A DNA stretch of 64,000 bases from Microbulbifer agarilyticus (GTDB lineage Bacteria; Pseudomonadota; Gammaproteobacteria; Pseudomonadales; Cellvibrionaceae): positions 62,001 to 126,000 of the forward strand of contig NZ_JAIUZM010000005.1 in NCBI RefSeq assembly GCF_020171345.1. Reading direction: 5' to 3'. The position numbers and the translations under genes are program-made. Within the stretch, counting starts at the first letter, position 1. Every line of letters begins with the position of its first letter. This document shows, piece by piece, positions 18,784 through 26,479 of this stretch. The notes under the pieces were generated by a model. The model was not told the origin of the DNA, made no database searches, and worked only from the letters and a program-made list of their open reading frames with translations.

Positions 18784-19284
18784 TCAGCGATGGCCGCGGT
18801 GCTTGCTGTTGTTGGCCACCACTGCTGCACCAGTGGAGCCCACCACCGCACCGGCAAAGATCTTCACCAGGTCGATATAACCGGCAACATCTGGCACGGG
18901 CTCACCTTCCTCCGCCGCCAGCGAGATACCAAAGGCAATACCGCCAAACACGATCGCCAGCAGGGCAGAGATCAGTGTCACCGCAGAGAGCTGGTTCAAA
19001 ATGTTCTCACGCCAGGAAGACTGCTGGGCATCGGGGAAGCGCATACCCGGCGCATACTCCTTGGCCGCCTCTGACAACGCGGCCGCCTTGGTCAGCTGAT
19101 TATTGGCATCCGCCAGCAACTCCTTGGCGCGCACCACGATCTTCTCGCGGATTTCAAAAAGATGGTCATCCAGCCAGAGGTCATCGTCCAGCTTGGTACC
19201 CGTGTGTTTCCCCAACCCTACTGCTTCGGTCATTGTGGTAAGTGTCCCTGTGAGATTGTTATTTGTTATTGGTTTTCGTTTCAT
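18784..19284 (-). CDS. hypothetical membrane protein, two transmembrane helices
   Basis: I do not recognise this 166-residue protein. A charged, mostly helical N-terminal half is followed by two hydrophobic segments at about residues 98-122 and 134-156, the second Gly/Ala-rich, and a short basic tail. Its ATG overlaps the stop of the PLA2-like gene in an ATGA, which supports the start at 19284 and translational coupling; an internal ATG at 19233 is the alternative. The coupling suggests it works with the PLA2-like protein, possibly as a membrane partner, but nothing proves this. Confidence 0.6.
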   Translation of the reverse strand: MKRKPITNNNLTGTLTTMTEAVGLGKHTGTKLDDDLWLDDHLFEIREKIVVRAKELLADANNQLTKAAALSEAAKEYAPGMRFPDAQQSSWRENILNQLSAVTLISALLAIVFGGIAFGISLAAEEGEPVPDVAGYIDLVKIFAGAVVGSTGAAVVANNSKHRGHR

Positions 19285-19775
19285 TGGTCGTCGGTCTTGT
19301 TATTGGTATTGCCGCTATCGGTATTGTCGTTAGCTGTTTTATCGCTATCCGTTTTTCCGGCCGCCTCACTGCGTTCAATTGCCGCCAGCTCCTCTGCAGT
19401 GAGTGCCTTGTACCCGCGCCACATGGGCCAGCCATAACCCCAGCGGAAGTCTGTGGGCAGGTAGGGGGTGCCGCCAATGCGCACACCGCCGAGCATCAGC
19501 AGGGCAATCTCTTCCTCACCGGTTTTCTCCACACAGGCCTTCAGCGCCTCGTCCGCCGCCTCGCGCTCCTCAAAAGTGCCGCCCTTCCAGTAGGCATAGT
19601 CGTGCGCGGTACAGCACTCCAGCCACAGTTCTTCCTGCTCGATGGTTCCGTCAGGGAAGGCACTGCAGCCGTCGGATGTGAAGGGCTTGATTTCCACAGC
19701 AAGTGACTGAGTGCTGGCTAACATCAGCAGCACTAAATACACGAGTCTTGTAGAGGAGAGGAAATACATAGGCAT
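19281..19775 (-). CDS. exported phospholipase A2-like protein
   Basis: A 164-residue protein with a signal peptide (about residues 1-26). The core is SDGCSAFPDG followed by CCTAHDYAYW, the CCxxHDxxY-type calcium-loop and active-site signature of prokaryotic phospholipase A2-like proteins, with the catalytic His-Asp pair. The C-terminus is a Thr/Asn/Asp-rich low-complexity tail of about 35 residues. If active it would hydrolyse phospholipid acyl esters in the envelope or outside. The ribosome site is weak and the next gene is coupled by ATGA. Catalytic activity is inferred from motif only. Confidence 0.65.
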   Translation of the reverse strand: MPMYFLSSTRLVYLVLLMLASTQSLAVEIKPFTSDGCSAFPDGTIEQEELWLECCTAHDYAYWKGGTFEEREAADEALKACVEKTGEEEIALLMLGGVRIGGTPYLPTDFRWGYGWPMWRGYKALTAEELAAIERSEAAGKTDSDKTANDNTDSGNTNNKTDDQ

Positions 19776-19790
19776 TGCTACAGTTTACCG

Positions 19791-20129
19791 TTAATCAACT
19801 ATCACGCGATCCCCATGGCTCGGAGCGGTAGAGGTAGCGGTAAATATTAGATCTTCGCCGTGAGTATTGCGAAGTTGATGCGGTGTGCCCGCGGGTACAT
19901 GGACTCCCTGCTGGGGATGCAATGAGTGTGTCGTACCGTCTACTTCAATTGTGGCAATGCCGGATAGTACAAAAAAGAACTGCTCTGCGTGGTTATGGAA
20001 GTGGCGTACCTCGCCACAGCCGGGAGGCACACGCTCCTGAATCACACTTAGGTTAGGCGATCTCACCAGGTGCCAGCCATCGCAGGCATTACCCCATTGA
20101 TAGTGTTCTGCGTTTTCAGTAGAAATCAT
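19791..20129 (-). CDS. single-domain cupin protein
   Basis: A 112-residue cupin. The first metal motif is HFHNHAEQFFFVLSG (two His and a Glu) and the second motif is VHVPAGTPHQLRN. It belongs to the small mannose-6-phosphate isomerase-like cupins that bind a metal and act on, or sense, small molecules. It lies 15 bp upstream of the PLA2-like gene on the same strand and may share its transcript. The substrate is unknown. Confidence 0.82.
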   Translation of the reverse strand: MISTENAEHYQWGNACDGWHLVRSPNLSVIQERVPPGCGEVRHFHNHAEQFFFVLSGIATIEVDGTTHSLHPQQGVHVPAGTPHQLRNTHGEDLIFTATSTAPSHGDRVIVD

Positions 20130-20165
20130 CGTTTAGTACTGCTTATTCACCAAATTAAACGTGTA

Positions 20166-20810
20166 TCACTCGGGAGTGTCTTCCGCTATAGCGGACCAAG
20201 CTTCGTGGGGCACTATGTCAATGCCGAGTTCAGCGTAAGTGTCGCTGGGGCGCCAGCTTCGATGCTTCTTATTGAGCAGATCATCCTCCCCACGAGTTAT
20301 CCACACTACTCGGTAGAAATTTACCAGCAGGTGATAATAGGTCGACTTGTCCAGAGGCTCGTGTGAGTGGAATACATCCCTGAAGAAAGAGATTGGAGTC
20401 CAGTGCTCGTAGCGAAGCTTTTTAAATACTTCTCTGGTTGCCTTGTCTTTTACCTCGAAAGGTAACTTGCCAGTGATGTCCGAGTAGGAATCACATTCTT
20501 TGAGTAACTCGAGCGCGGCCTCCGAAATAAATGGGAAGTCCTTCCAGGGCCACTCGCGTACGACCTCGTTGCCTACAAATGCCAGAAAGCGGTCGCCGTA
20601 GAGATCGGTGTTTTCGAAGTATATCTTGTGCAGTAGCTCTAGGACTTCTGCCAGATGTGACATCCGCTTGCGAATGTTTTGTGCAATTTCAGCATCTGCT
20701 ACGAGGTTAGAGTTGGACGAATCTACAGCTGGGCGCCTGCTCATTTTCAGCTGTTTGGTGCCGTGCTGCTCCCAGTGTTTTCTGACCGAATTTGCTTTTT
20801 CTTTGGACAT
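20166..20810 (-). CDS. hypothetical protein
   Basis: I do not recognise this 214-residue protein. It has no signal or membrane helix, a basic N-terminus, and a mixed helical body rich in aromatic and charged residues (for example EWPWKDFPF near residue 90 and DVFHSHEPLD near 150). Base composition is lower in GC than the flanking core genes, and it opens the accessory island. ATG 20810 is the only reasonable start. The function is unknown. Confidence 0.55.
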   Translation of the reverse strand: MSKEKANSVRKHWEQHGTKQLKMSRRPAVDSSNSNLVADAEIAQNIRKRMSHLAEVLELLHKIYFENTDLYGDRFLAFVGNEVVREWPWKDFPFISEAALELLKECDSYSDITGKLPFEVKDKATREVFKKLRYEHWTPISFFRDVFHSHEPLDKSTYYHLLVNFYRVVWITRGEDDLLNKKHRSWRPSDTYAELGIDIVPHEAWSAIAEDTPE

Positions 20811-20908
20811 TGTTGTATCGAATTACTGGGTTTGGTCAACGTCCGGCAGTTCCGCCGAAGGACATGGCAGTTGTTTTGGTGGCCGATTTCAGCACCTTGT
20901 TGGTATTG

Positions 20909-21583
20909 CTATTTACAGGGTATGGCGAAATCAACATGGTAATGCTCATCATGCCTGACCCATGAACGTTTCTTGGAAAATTGGATGTTTTCCTTCAAAT
21001 GCCGCGCATACTTGGTTTTATACAAATTTGGTTGCAATTTTGGATCGAAAATTACTCGCCATAAATCGTGGCCGTGTTCTTTGGCTTGTTTGTGCAAAGC
21101 CACAACGTGGGCGGCAATTGCCTCGTAATCTATATACATTCCATCGTAGTGGTCATTTGCATCAAATTCGATGCTGTAGCCTAACTTGTTTAATGGGTTT
21201 GTTGGTAAGTGAACAGATTTTCCATTCTTGTCCTTTACTGGCGTCATGAAGTCAACTGAAAGACCGTTTCGATGAGTTTTGTGAGGCTTGAATTGACCTC
21301 CTTCTTTAAACCCCGTCTCTGCATATTTGTAGACTTTCGTTGGCTGATCTGTTTCTAAGTCCTTATATGCTGAAACTACGATATCCCTTACTTCTGAATG
21401 AACGTAAGTGCGGCCAGCTAGTCCCGCCATTGCACTGTAGCTTACGAAGTTCTTTCCTTCAGATGGCAGCTTTACGCCATTAGAAAGGCTGCCATTGGAC
21501 GTCGTGCCAAAACATGTGCTCGTCTCGGCCCATGCTATCAGCGGAAACAAGAGTGTAGTTGTAAGAAGGTATTTTATGTTCAT
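20909..21583 (-). CDS. MepA-like murein endopeptidase (peptidase M74-like), exported
   Basis: A 224-residue exported protein with a clear signal peptide ending AWA. Two motifs match penicillin-insensitive murein endopeptidases: HRNGLSVDFMTP (HxxGxxxD, zinc ligands) near residue 114, and RHDEHYHVDF (HxH) near the C-terminus, which ends in the usual Cys. It would cut peptide cross-links in peptidoglycan. The gene has lower GC than housekeeping genes and lies in the accessory island, so it may be a mobile paralogue rather than the core MepA. Confidence 0.78.
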   Translation of the reverse strand: MNIKYLLTTTLLFPLIAWAETSTCFGTTSNGSLSNGVKLPSEGKNFVSYSAMAGLAGRTYVHSEVRDIVVSAYKDLETDQPTKVYKYAETGFKEGGQFKPHKTHRNGLSVDFMTPVKDKNGKSVHLPTNPLNKLGYSIEFDANDHYDGMYIDYEAIAAHVVALHKQAKEHGHDLWRVIFDPKLQPNLYKTKYARHLKENIQFSKKRSWVRHDEHYHVDFAIPCK

Positions 21584-21655
21584 GTGGTGCTTAGGCCCAA
21601 AGCAGCGGCGCGATTATACGTCCGCTGCCTTTGTTTGTCTGGTAGCGTTTTCTTG

Positions 21656-22339
21656 CTAGTTGCGCAATATAGATACTAACCACCGACTCAAAGACGAATT
21701 GAGTGAATCTCTATCTTTATATATAGCAATTTGAGAGTTTGATACGTCAAAAGTGATATCTTCCTTACTGCGAGCTACTAGCACCACCTTTTTTCCTAGA
21801 GCATGTGCTATACCTAGCTCGTAAAATACATTGGGATTCCTTCCGGATATATTTGCAACTACTATTTCGGATTCAAGCATTGCTGAAATAATATGTGATA
21901 GCACATTTGACTCTGCCAGCACGGCGTCTCCGCGAGTGCAGGTATAATCGTGATCAATAAAGAAAGACTTTATCCATTCATAGCTTTCATCAAACTCAGG
22001 GTGAAATGGCGTCAACACAAAAGCAGACTTATCTTTGACTTGGATATCCTTGCTTACTCCCATTGACTCGAGAAAGCTAGATGAGTGTGTGGCATTTCCT
22101 TCCAATACAAGGTGATTAACAGTACTGAACCTCTCTTGACTTCTCAGCATCGATTCGTTTAATTCGAAAAGTTTGCGCTCCATTTCTAGTCTGAATTTAT
22201 CTTCCTTGTAATTTCTATCTTGGCGTAAGTATTTATCTAATACGTTGCGTAATATTAAAACGCCAAAAGTAACGACTAAAAGCGTTGGGATAGTCTTTAT
22301 GAATGATTCAGTGAGCATATATGAAATTTGGTCAATCAT
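21656..22339 (-). CDS. membrane-anchored TIR / deoxyribosyltransferase-like domain protein
   Basis: A 227-residue protein. Residues 14-32 form one membrane helix and 35-75 are charged and coiled-coil-like. Residues 90-227 form a Rossmann-like domain with VLTPFHPEFDE, then VVANISGRNPN and VFYELGIAHALGKK. That signature belongs to the nucleoside 2-deoxyribosyltransferase/TIR-like family often found in bacterial defence loci, where it may cleave or sense nucleotides. It starts in an ATGA overlap with the upstream membrane protein, so the two are translationally coupled. The AT-rich setting suggests horizontal gain. Enzyme activity and defence role are inference. Confidence 0.72.
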   Translation of the reverse strand: MIDQISYMLTESFIKTIPTLLVVTFGVLILRNVLDKYLRQDRNYKEDKFRLEMERKLFELNESMLRSQERFSTVNHLVLEGNATHSSSFLESMGVSKDIQVKDKSAFVLTPFHPEFDESYEWIKSFFIDHDYTCTRGDAVLAESNVLSHIISAMLESEIVVANISGRNPNVFYELGIAHALGKKVVLVARSKEDITFDVSNSQIAIYKDRDSLNSSLSRWLVSILRN

Positions 22340-22776
22340 TGCACGCCTCCAAATTTCATTAGCTGTATCGAGAAATTAAGCATCAAAATAGCAATACCAA
22401 AAGACAAAAAGAGATATGTTCCATTTTTACGATCGATCACCGCAATATTTTCAGCATCGATGTAGTTGTAAACTCCAATTGAAATGGCCAGCAAAAATAA
22501 ATATGCAAAGGAAATCACGAATATGGCAAGCGCATAAGTGTGATTTGTAATTGCGGCTGCAAACACGAATGAACATGACATCATTTTTATTTCAATTGGT
22601 ATCGAAACTAGAGATTTATACACATCCATGCCATCAGGCTTATTCAATACGTAGTTTCTTAATGAAAAGTGAGAAACCAAAAGTATCAATGGAAATAGCC
22701 ATCCACCATTATCAATCAACCACAAGGTTATTCCTTGTAGCCAAGTTGACATGTTGTCGACTTGTAGGAACTCCAA
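22336..22776 (-). CDS. hypothetical membrane protein coupled to the TIR-like gene
   Basis: A 146-residue protein with about four hydrophobic helices (roughly residues 14-38, 58-80, 80-102 and 122-142) and few charged loops. I do not recognise its family. The start is TTG at 22776, supported by a near-perfect AAGGAG six bases upstream; an ATG at 22752 lacks this. Its TGA overlaps the next ATG. Together with the following membrane-anchored TIR-like protein it looks like a two-component membrane module. Confidence 0.7.
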   Translation of the reverse strand: MEFLQVDNMSTWLQGITLWLIDNGGWLFPLILLVSHFSLRNYVLNKPDGMDVYKSLVSIPIEIKMMSCSFVFAAAITNHTYALAIFVISFAYLFLLAISIGVYNYIDAENIAVIDRKNGTYLFLSFGIAILMLNFSIQLMKFGGVQ

Positions 22777-22858
22777 TCTTATCTCCTTAATAAATAGTTA
22801 TTAGTTGTGAGCTGTCCTTCGGAGGGTCACAGGCCCGTAGCTTTACTGCCTTGTATTG

Positions 22859-23377
22859 TTATGCTTTTTGGGTCACCACTGCAATGTCCAGATGGCGATT
22901 AACTGGAGCGACGGTTTGGGCTCTATTCTTAATAGAAGCGTCAAGCACAACCATTCCAATATTAAAGCAAGCTCTAAGGTCGATGCTTTTATGATCTGCA
23001 TTAGCCTTTTTAGGAAGTTGTAGATTAGAAATTGCTATTTTTACTTTTGGATTTTCAAAATCACAATCAAACAAATTATGTGCAAATGCATTTCTTATAT
23101 CCCTCAACAGATTAAGGTCATGCATCTCCTCTTCACTAATCAGCCCCAAGCTAAAGCAAAGGTTAATTTTATTGGCAAAACTACTTTTTTTAGCAATTCC
23201 TTTTGAAATAGCTGAATCTTGAACAAGGAATGCTAAAAGAAGCCGTTCAAGAAGCACATCAAAAGCAGCGCTCGCAACAAGAGCCGCATTCCTGTCAGAT
23301 GTATTAAGTACCTCATTCCATAGAGGCCCATTTTCTGTGAGTGAAGTAAACCTACTTGTATCATTCTCGATTTTCAT
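22859..23377 (-). CDS. MltR/HEPN-like helical protein
   Basis: A 172-residue all-helical protein. LLRDIRNAFAHNL (about residues 89-101) is the RNxxAH-type signature seen in MltR (mannitol operon repressor) and in DUF4145/HEPN-like proteins. The preceding region (AAFDVLLERLLLAFL, then FANKINLCFSLGLI) also matches MltR. In HEPN ribonucleases the RxxxxH motif is catalytic, but MltR-type proteins are not known nucleases, so either reading is open. No mannitol genes are nearby. It is AT-rich and sits within the accessory island. Confidence 0.65.
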   Translation of the reverse strand: MKIENDTSRFTSLTENGPLWNEVLNTSDRNAALVASAAFDVLLERLLLAFLVQDSAISKGIAKKSSFANKINLCFSLGLISEEEMHDLNLLRDIRNAFAHNLFDCDFENPKVKIAISNLQLPKKANADHKSIDLRACFNIGMVVLDASIKNRAQTVAPVNRHLDIAVVTQKA

Positions 23378-23513
23378 TGCCTTCTCGAAGATGGCGCCGC
23401 AAGTGGCTGCGTTTAAAGCGGAGCGACTTTTGTGTGTAAAATTCTAGTGCAGCGGGCATGTACAAAAGGTGCATAGATTTAAATATCGCGCTTCATTACC
23501 TTATTTGCTGTAT

Positions 23514-24320
23514 TTACGCGGTTTCAAGTTCCGGTTTTATCGCTAGAAGTTTCTGAACAACAATATCTATATCATCTTCCATTTCTTGGAAGGTAATTCC
23601 AGACTCCATGAGTGATGCAGTTGCCTGCCTAATCAAAGAAAGGCTTGGCTTTTTAAGCCCGTAATCTTCTCTAAATTCTCGATCGAACAATTCATAAAGA
23701 ACGCTTTCGTACGCATCCCATGATTCAAATTTAGGCTCGTCTATTTCAATTATCTTCTCTGATTCGGTTCGAATAATCTTAATCGCTTGCTCGTGTGTTA
23801 GGTTTTTAGGGAGTTTCAGGCCAAAAAACTTGAAGAATTCCTTTTGAATAGAAGTCGCTGGCCTAGTCGCCCAGGCGGAAATATTTTCTTCCTTTGAAAA
23901 TATCATGCTGACTTCATGTCTCGCTTGAGTTTGTTTTATGCCCCGAGTGGGAACTTTAAAAAACTTAAGCACTTCAATATTATCTTCCTCCGCTGGTTCC
24001 TTTAGCCCAATCAAATCCGATGCTTGGCCCTTTGAAAGTTTTTGCTTTGAGAAAGAGACTCCATCTTCTTTTAGCCTTTCTATCTGCCTTTCAGTTGCGC
24101 GTTCAAAGTACCAATCTTGGAAAATTTCTCTATTGCCTGTTTTGTAATGTTCTTGTGCAAGCCTCCATCGTGACTGCAACCAGTCAGAATCAACTGCTGT
24201 GTTGTTTTTCCTTGCATTCCCGGAGTTTTTCACTTTTGAATTATTTTTATTTGACTTTGAGCCTGGTTTAAAGAGTAAAAAAAATAGAAATATAAGTATT
24301 AATAAGGTTGATAATTCCAT
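23514..24320 (-). CDS. hypothetical single-pass membrane protein
   Basis: A 268-residue protein with a hydrophobic N-terminal helix (about residues 4-18), a Lys/Asn-rich linker, and a soluble remainder. Near residue 158, TSIQKEFFKFFGLKLPKNLTH and then EQAIKII match the small helical TxxQxxFLxxxG/LTxxEAxxxI element common in mobile-element proteins. An earlier segment (LSKGQASDLIGL) resembles the same element. No catalytic motif is seen. It is AT-rich, in the island upstream of hipBA, and its role is unknown. Confidence 0.6.
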   Translation of the reverse strand: MELSTLLILIFLFFLLFKPGSKSNKNNSKVKNSGNARKNNTAVDSDWLQSRWRLAQEHYKTGNREIFQDWYFERATERQIERLKEDGVSFSKQKLSKGQASDLIGLKEPAEEDNIEVLKFFKVPTRGIKQTQARHEVSMIFSKEENISAWATRPATSIQKEFFKFFGLKLPKNLTHEQAIKIIRTESEKIIEIDEPKFESWDAYESVLYELFDREFREDYGLKKPSLSLIRQATASLMESGITFQEMEDDIDIVVQKLLAIKPELETA

Positions 24321-24428
24321 GAGTTTCTCTCTTGCAGCTAATAGTTTTGTTCATAATCCTCATATATAGACATGCTATCTAAATATGGATGTCTAAATCT
24401 GGATATGGCGCCGTGGTGAATTTTGCAC

Positions 24429-25781
24429 TTACAGCGCTAGCCTGAGGTTCCCCTCTACTTCATCAATTAGCGACTCCGGCACATTGTGCTCCATTGCCAG
24501 CTGCCGCCAATTCGCAACTTGCTCCACAATCTCCTCAACAACCCCATCAATCTTCCGCTTGCTAAACAGCGGACTCACCGCTTCCAGGCTGTATAAATCC
24601 CCGCGAGTAAAATCATCTCGCTTGCCGTTCAAACTCATCCAGTGAGTGTTCACCCAGCGGCTGCCGGGTTTGTAGCTGTAGGCGAGGTCGTAGGCGGGGG
24701 CCAGTTGCCAAGTTTTGCCGTTGAGTTGGAAGGCGAAGTTCTTGGCGTGGTCGTCGTGGTTGCGGGCGACGATGTTGAACACCATGCGCCGCAGCAGTTG
24801 TTCCGCATCGGTGGCGGGGAGTTTCAGTTGCCGCGCCACGGCGAACAGTTCGCCGTAGGAGTAAGAGCCGGGCACCTTGTAATCCACGTGGGCAATGCCG
24901 TTTAAGGTCTGGATATGGGTCTTGTGGTTGCCGCGGCGGTCGAAGCGTTCGGTAATAAAGTGCCGGCGGTCGCCTTCGGTGAGCAGGTGGCTGGGCATCA
25001 TGTGGATGCCGCAGGCGGTGGCCATTTTGTAGTAGACGTATTCCATGGCGCCGAAGCCCATGGGGTCGCCGAAGGTTTGTCTGTTTTTGTTGTGTTCGCT
25101 TACGCCGTCGAACTTCATCAGGTAGTGGGTGAAGCCTTCCGGCACGTCGGTCTGCCCGGAGCGCACTTCGGTGAAGTCCTGGTTAAACGCGAGTACCGCC
25201 TTGGGGCGGGCGCCGCCGGCACTCATGCCGACAGAGAGCAGGGCGAGCATTTCTTCCGGGTGGGCGGCGCGCTCGTCGTTGCCGTTCGGGCCTAAATTCA
25301 CCTGAAAGCCTGCACGGCTGTCGAGCACTTCCTGGGCAATACCCACCAGTTCGTCGATGGCGATGTGTTGGGAGGCGTTCAGGTGTTTGAGGCGGGTGGC
25401 GGGGGCGTATTCCAGTGCGCCCATGCCGCGCTTGCCGGTGTATTGCAGCCGTTGCAGCGGGGTGATGTCTGCGGGCTGTTTGCCCTGGGCGGCCATCCAC
25501 GCGTTCAGTACCGCGTTGCCGAAGTCGTCCGGCAGGGAGTCGGCAATCATGCCGTTCAGGCCGCGGTAGGTGTCGAAGCTGAGCTGTGGGAAAGAATAGA
25601 TGCGCTTGGCCAGCGGCATCTTGATCGGCGACAGTTCGATGCCGGTGTCGATGAATTCGGGGGTGTATTCAAAGGCGCCGAGGCCGGTGTCGGTATCAAA
25701 GCTGACGGCGCCGACGTTGTGGCTCTTGGCCTCGCCATCGGGGCCGTGGCCGTCCGGCAGGTGCACGCTGATGACTTCCAT
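24429..25781 (-). CDS. hipA: HipA family toxin serine/threonine kinase
   Basis: The toxin of a type II toxin-antitoxin pair. HipA kinases phosphorylate tRNA synthetases or related targets and cause growth arrest. The sequence has SAGGARPKA (nucleotide loop), ARNHDDHAKNF (catalytic Asp and metal Asn) and PAYDLAYSY (metal-binding DFG-like). The length of about 450 residues is normal. It overlaps the antitoxin stop as TAATG; an ATG two codons upstream is also possible. The whole conserved core is intact, so it is probably active and controlled by the adjacent HipB-like repressor. Confidence 0.9.
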   Translation of the reverse strand: MEVISVHLPDGHGPDGEAKSHNVGAVSFDTDTGLGAFEYTPEFIDTGIELSPIKMPLAKRIYSFPQLSFDTYRGLNGMIADSLPDDFGNAVLNAWMAAQGKQPADITPLQRLQYTGKRGMGALEYAPATRLKHLNASQHIAIDELVGIAQEVLDSRAGFQVNLGPNGNDERAAHPEEMLALLSVGMSAGGARPKAVLAFNQDFTEVRSGQTDVPEGFTHYLMKFDGVSEHNKNRQTFGDPMGFGAMEYVYYKMATACGIHMMPSHLLTEGDRRHFITERFDRRGNHKTHIQTLNGIAHVDYKVPGSYSYGELFAVARQLKLPATDAEQLLRRMVFNIVARNHDDHAKNFAFQLNGKTWQLAPAYDLAYSYKPGSRWVNTHWMSLNGKRDDFTRGDLYSLEAVSPLFSKRKIDGVVEEIVEQVANWRQLAMEHNVPESLIDEVEGNLRLAL

Positions 25782-26125
25782 TACCATGCGGTTGTGTCCT
25801 CATCCGTGTCTTGATCGCCTTCTTGCTTGTGCTGGCCGGAGGCCCGTTGCCGCTGTTTGCCCTGGAGCTTGGCCAGTTGTACCGGCGAGGGGGGCTGGGG
25901 TGGCAGGAAGTTATCCAGCTGGGTGGTGAGGTCGAGGGCCTGGAGTATGGCGACCAGCGCTTCCAGCTGGACCTTGCCTTTCTCCGCATTCATTACCGCT
26001 TTGCGGCCCACGCCGGCACGCTCGGCCACCTCCAGTTGGGTGAGGTCGAGGTTGAGGCGGGCCTGCTTCAGGCGCTGGCCGAGGAGCTCGGCAACGGCGG
26101 CAGGGGATTTCGCGGTGTAGTCCAT
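25781..26125 (-). CDS. hipB: HipB-like XRE antitoxin and autorepressor
   Basis: A 114-residue DNA-binding antitoxin. Residues 15-70 form an XRE helix-turn-helix (RLKQARLNLDLTQLEVAERAG, then VGRKAVMNAEKGK). The C-terminal 40 residues are Gln/Asp-rich and probably disordered, as in E. coli HipB. It starts at ATG 26125 with AAAGGA upstream and is coupled to hipA. Two perfect palindromes with the HipB spacing lie just upstream, the nearer inside the likely promoter, so negative autoregulation is well supported. Confidence 0.88.
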   Translation of the reverse strand: MDYTAKSPAAVAELLGQRLKQARLNLDLTQLEVAERAGVGRKAVMNAEKGKVQLEALVAILQALDLTTQLDNFLPPQPPSPVQLAKLQGKQRQRASGQHKQEGDQDTDEDTTAW

Positions 26126-26163
26126 AATGTCCTTTCTATGGGATTTTAAGCCGCTTTTGTTCG

Positions 26164-26192
26164 ATTATGTCCCAATTTTAGGACTTTGTTAA
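26164..26192 (-). promoter_or_regulatory. hipBA promoter
   Basis: On the minus strand, TTAACA (26192-26187) and CATAAT (26169-26164) are separated by exactly 17 bases, a good sigma70 arrangement reading toward hipB. The first operator fills the spacer. Confidence 0.65.
26169..26184. promoter_or_regulatory. HipB-type operator 1
   Basis: GTCC-N8-GGAC palindrome lying between the -35 and -10 elements of the hipBA promoter. E. coli HipB binds TATCC-N8-GGATA, which has the same arm-to-arm spacing. Confidence 0.7.
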
Positions 26193-26204
26193 CACTTTAT
26201 TTTT

Positions 26205-26222
26205 AGTCCCTAAATAAGGACT
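26205..26222. promoter_or_regulatory. HipB-type operator 2
   Basis: AGTCC-N8-GGACT, a perfect palindrome 37 bp centre to centre from operator 1. A third, degenerate half-site (GGACT) lies at 26258-26262. Confidence 0.7.
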
Positions 26223-26479
26223 TTATTAATTTTTATTCGATTAAGGTATCTATATGGGGACTTTATGGATTCTTGTGCATTTTGCGTGTTGCTGGCATTT
26301 TGTACACTTTTCCGGCGGGTGTACCCCCAACTCCGCCCCCTCTAGGGAGGATGGCTGGGCTTGTGATGGCTGACAGAATTCATCCACAACCAGAAATACG
26401 GTAATCAGCGCACAGTGCGCAGGCGGCAATTGGCCGGCCAGCGCGTGCGCTAGCCCACAATAAACAGGCGAATACAGCG

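Larger units (their letters stand above)
26126..26479. other. intergenic region between hipBA and the maltose permease
   Basis: The hipB-proximal half is AT-rich and holds the hipBA promoter and operators. The permease-proximal half is GC-rich and contains TAGGGAGGATGG (26341-26352), a loose match to the G-rich motif found before other alpha-glucan genes. No further gene is seen. Confidence 0.6.

Noticed and set aside
20166-26125. Prophage or integrative element
   Set aside because: No integrase, structural phage gene, tRNA or flanking direct repeat was found, so only an accessory island is claimed.
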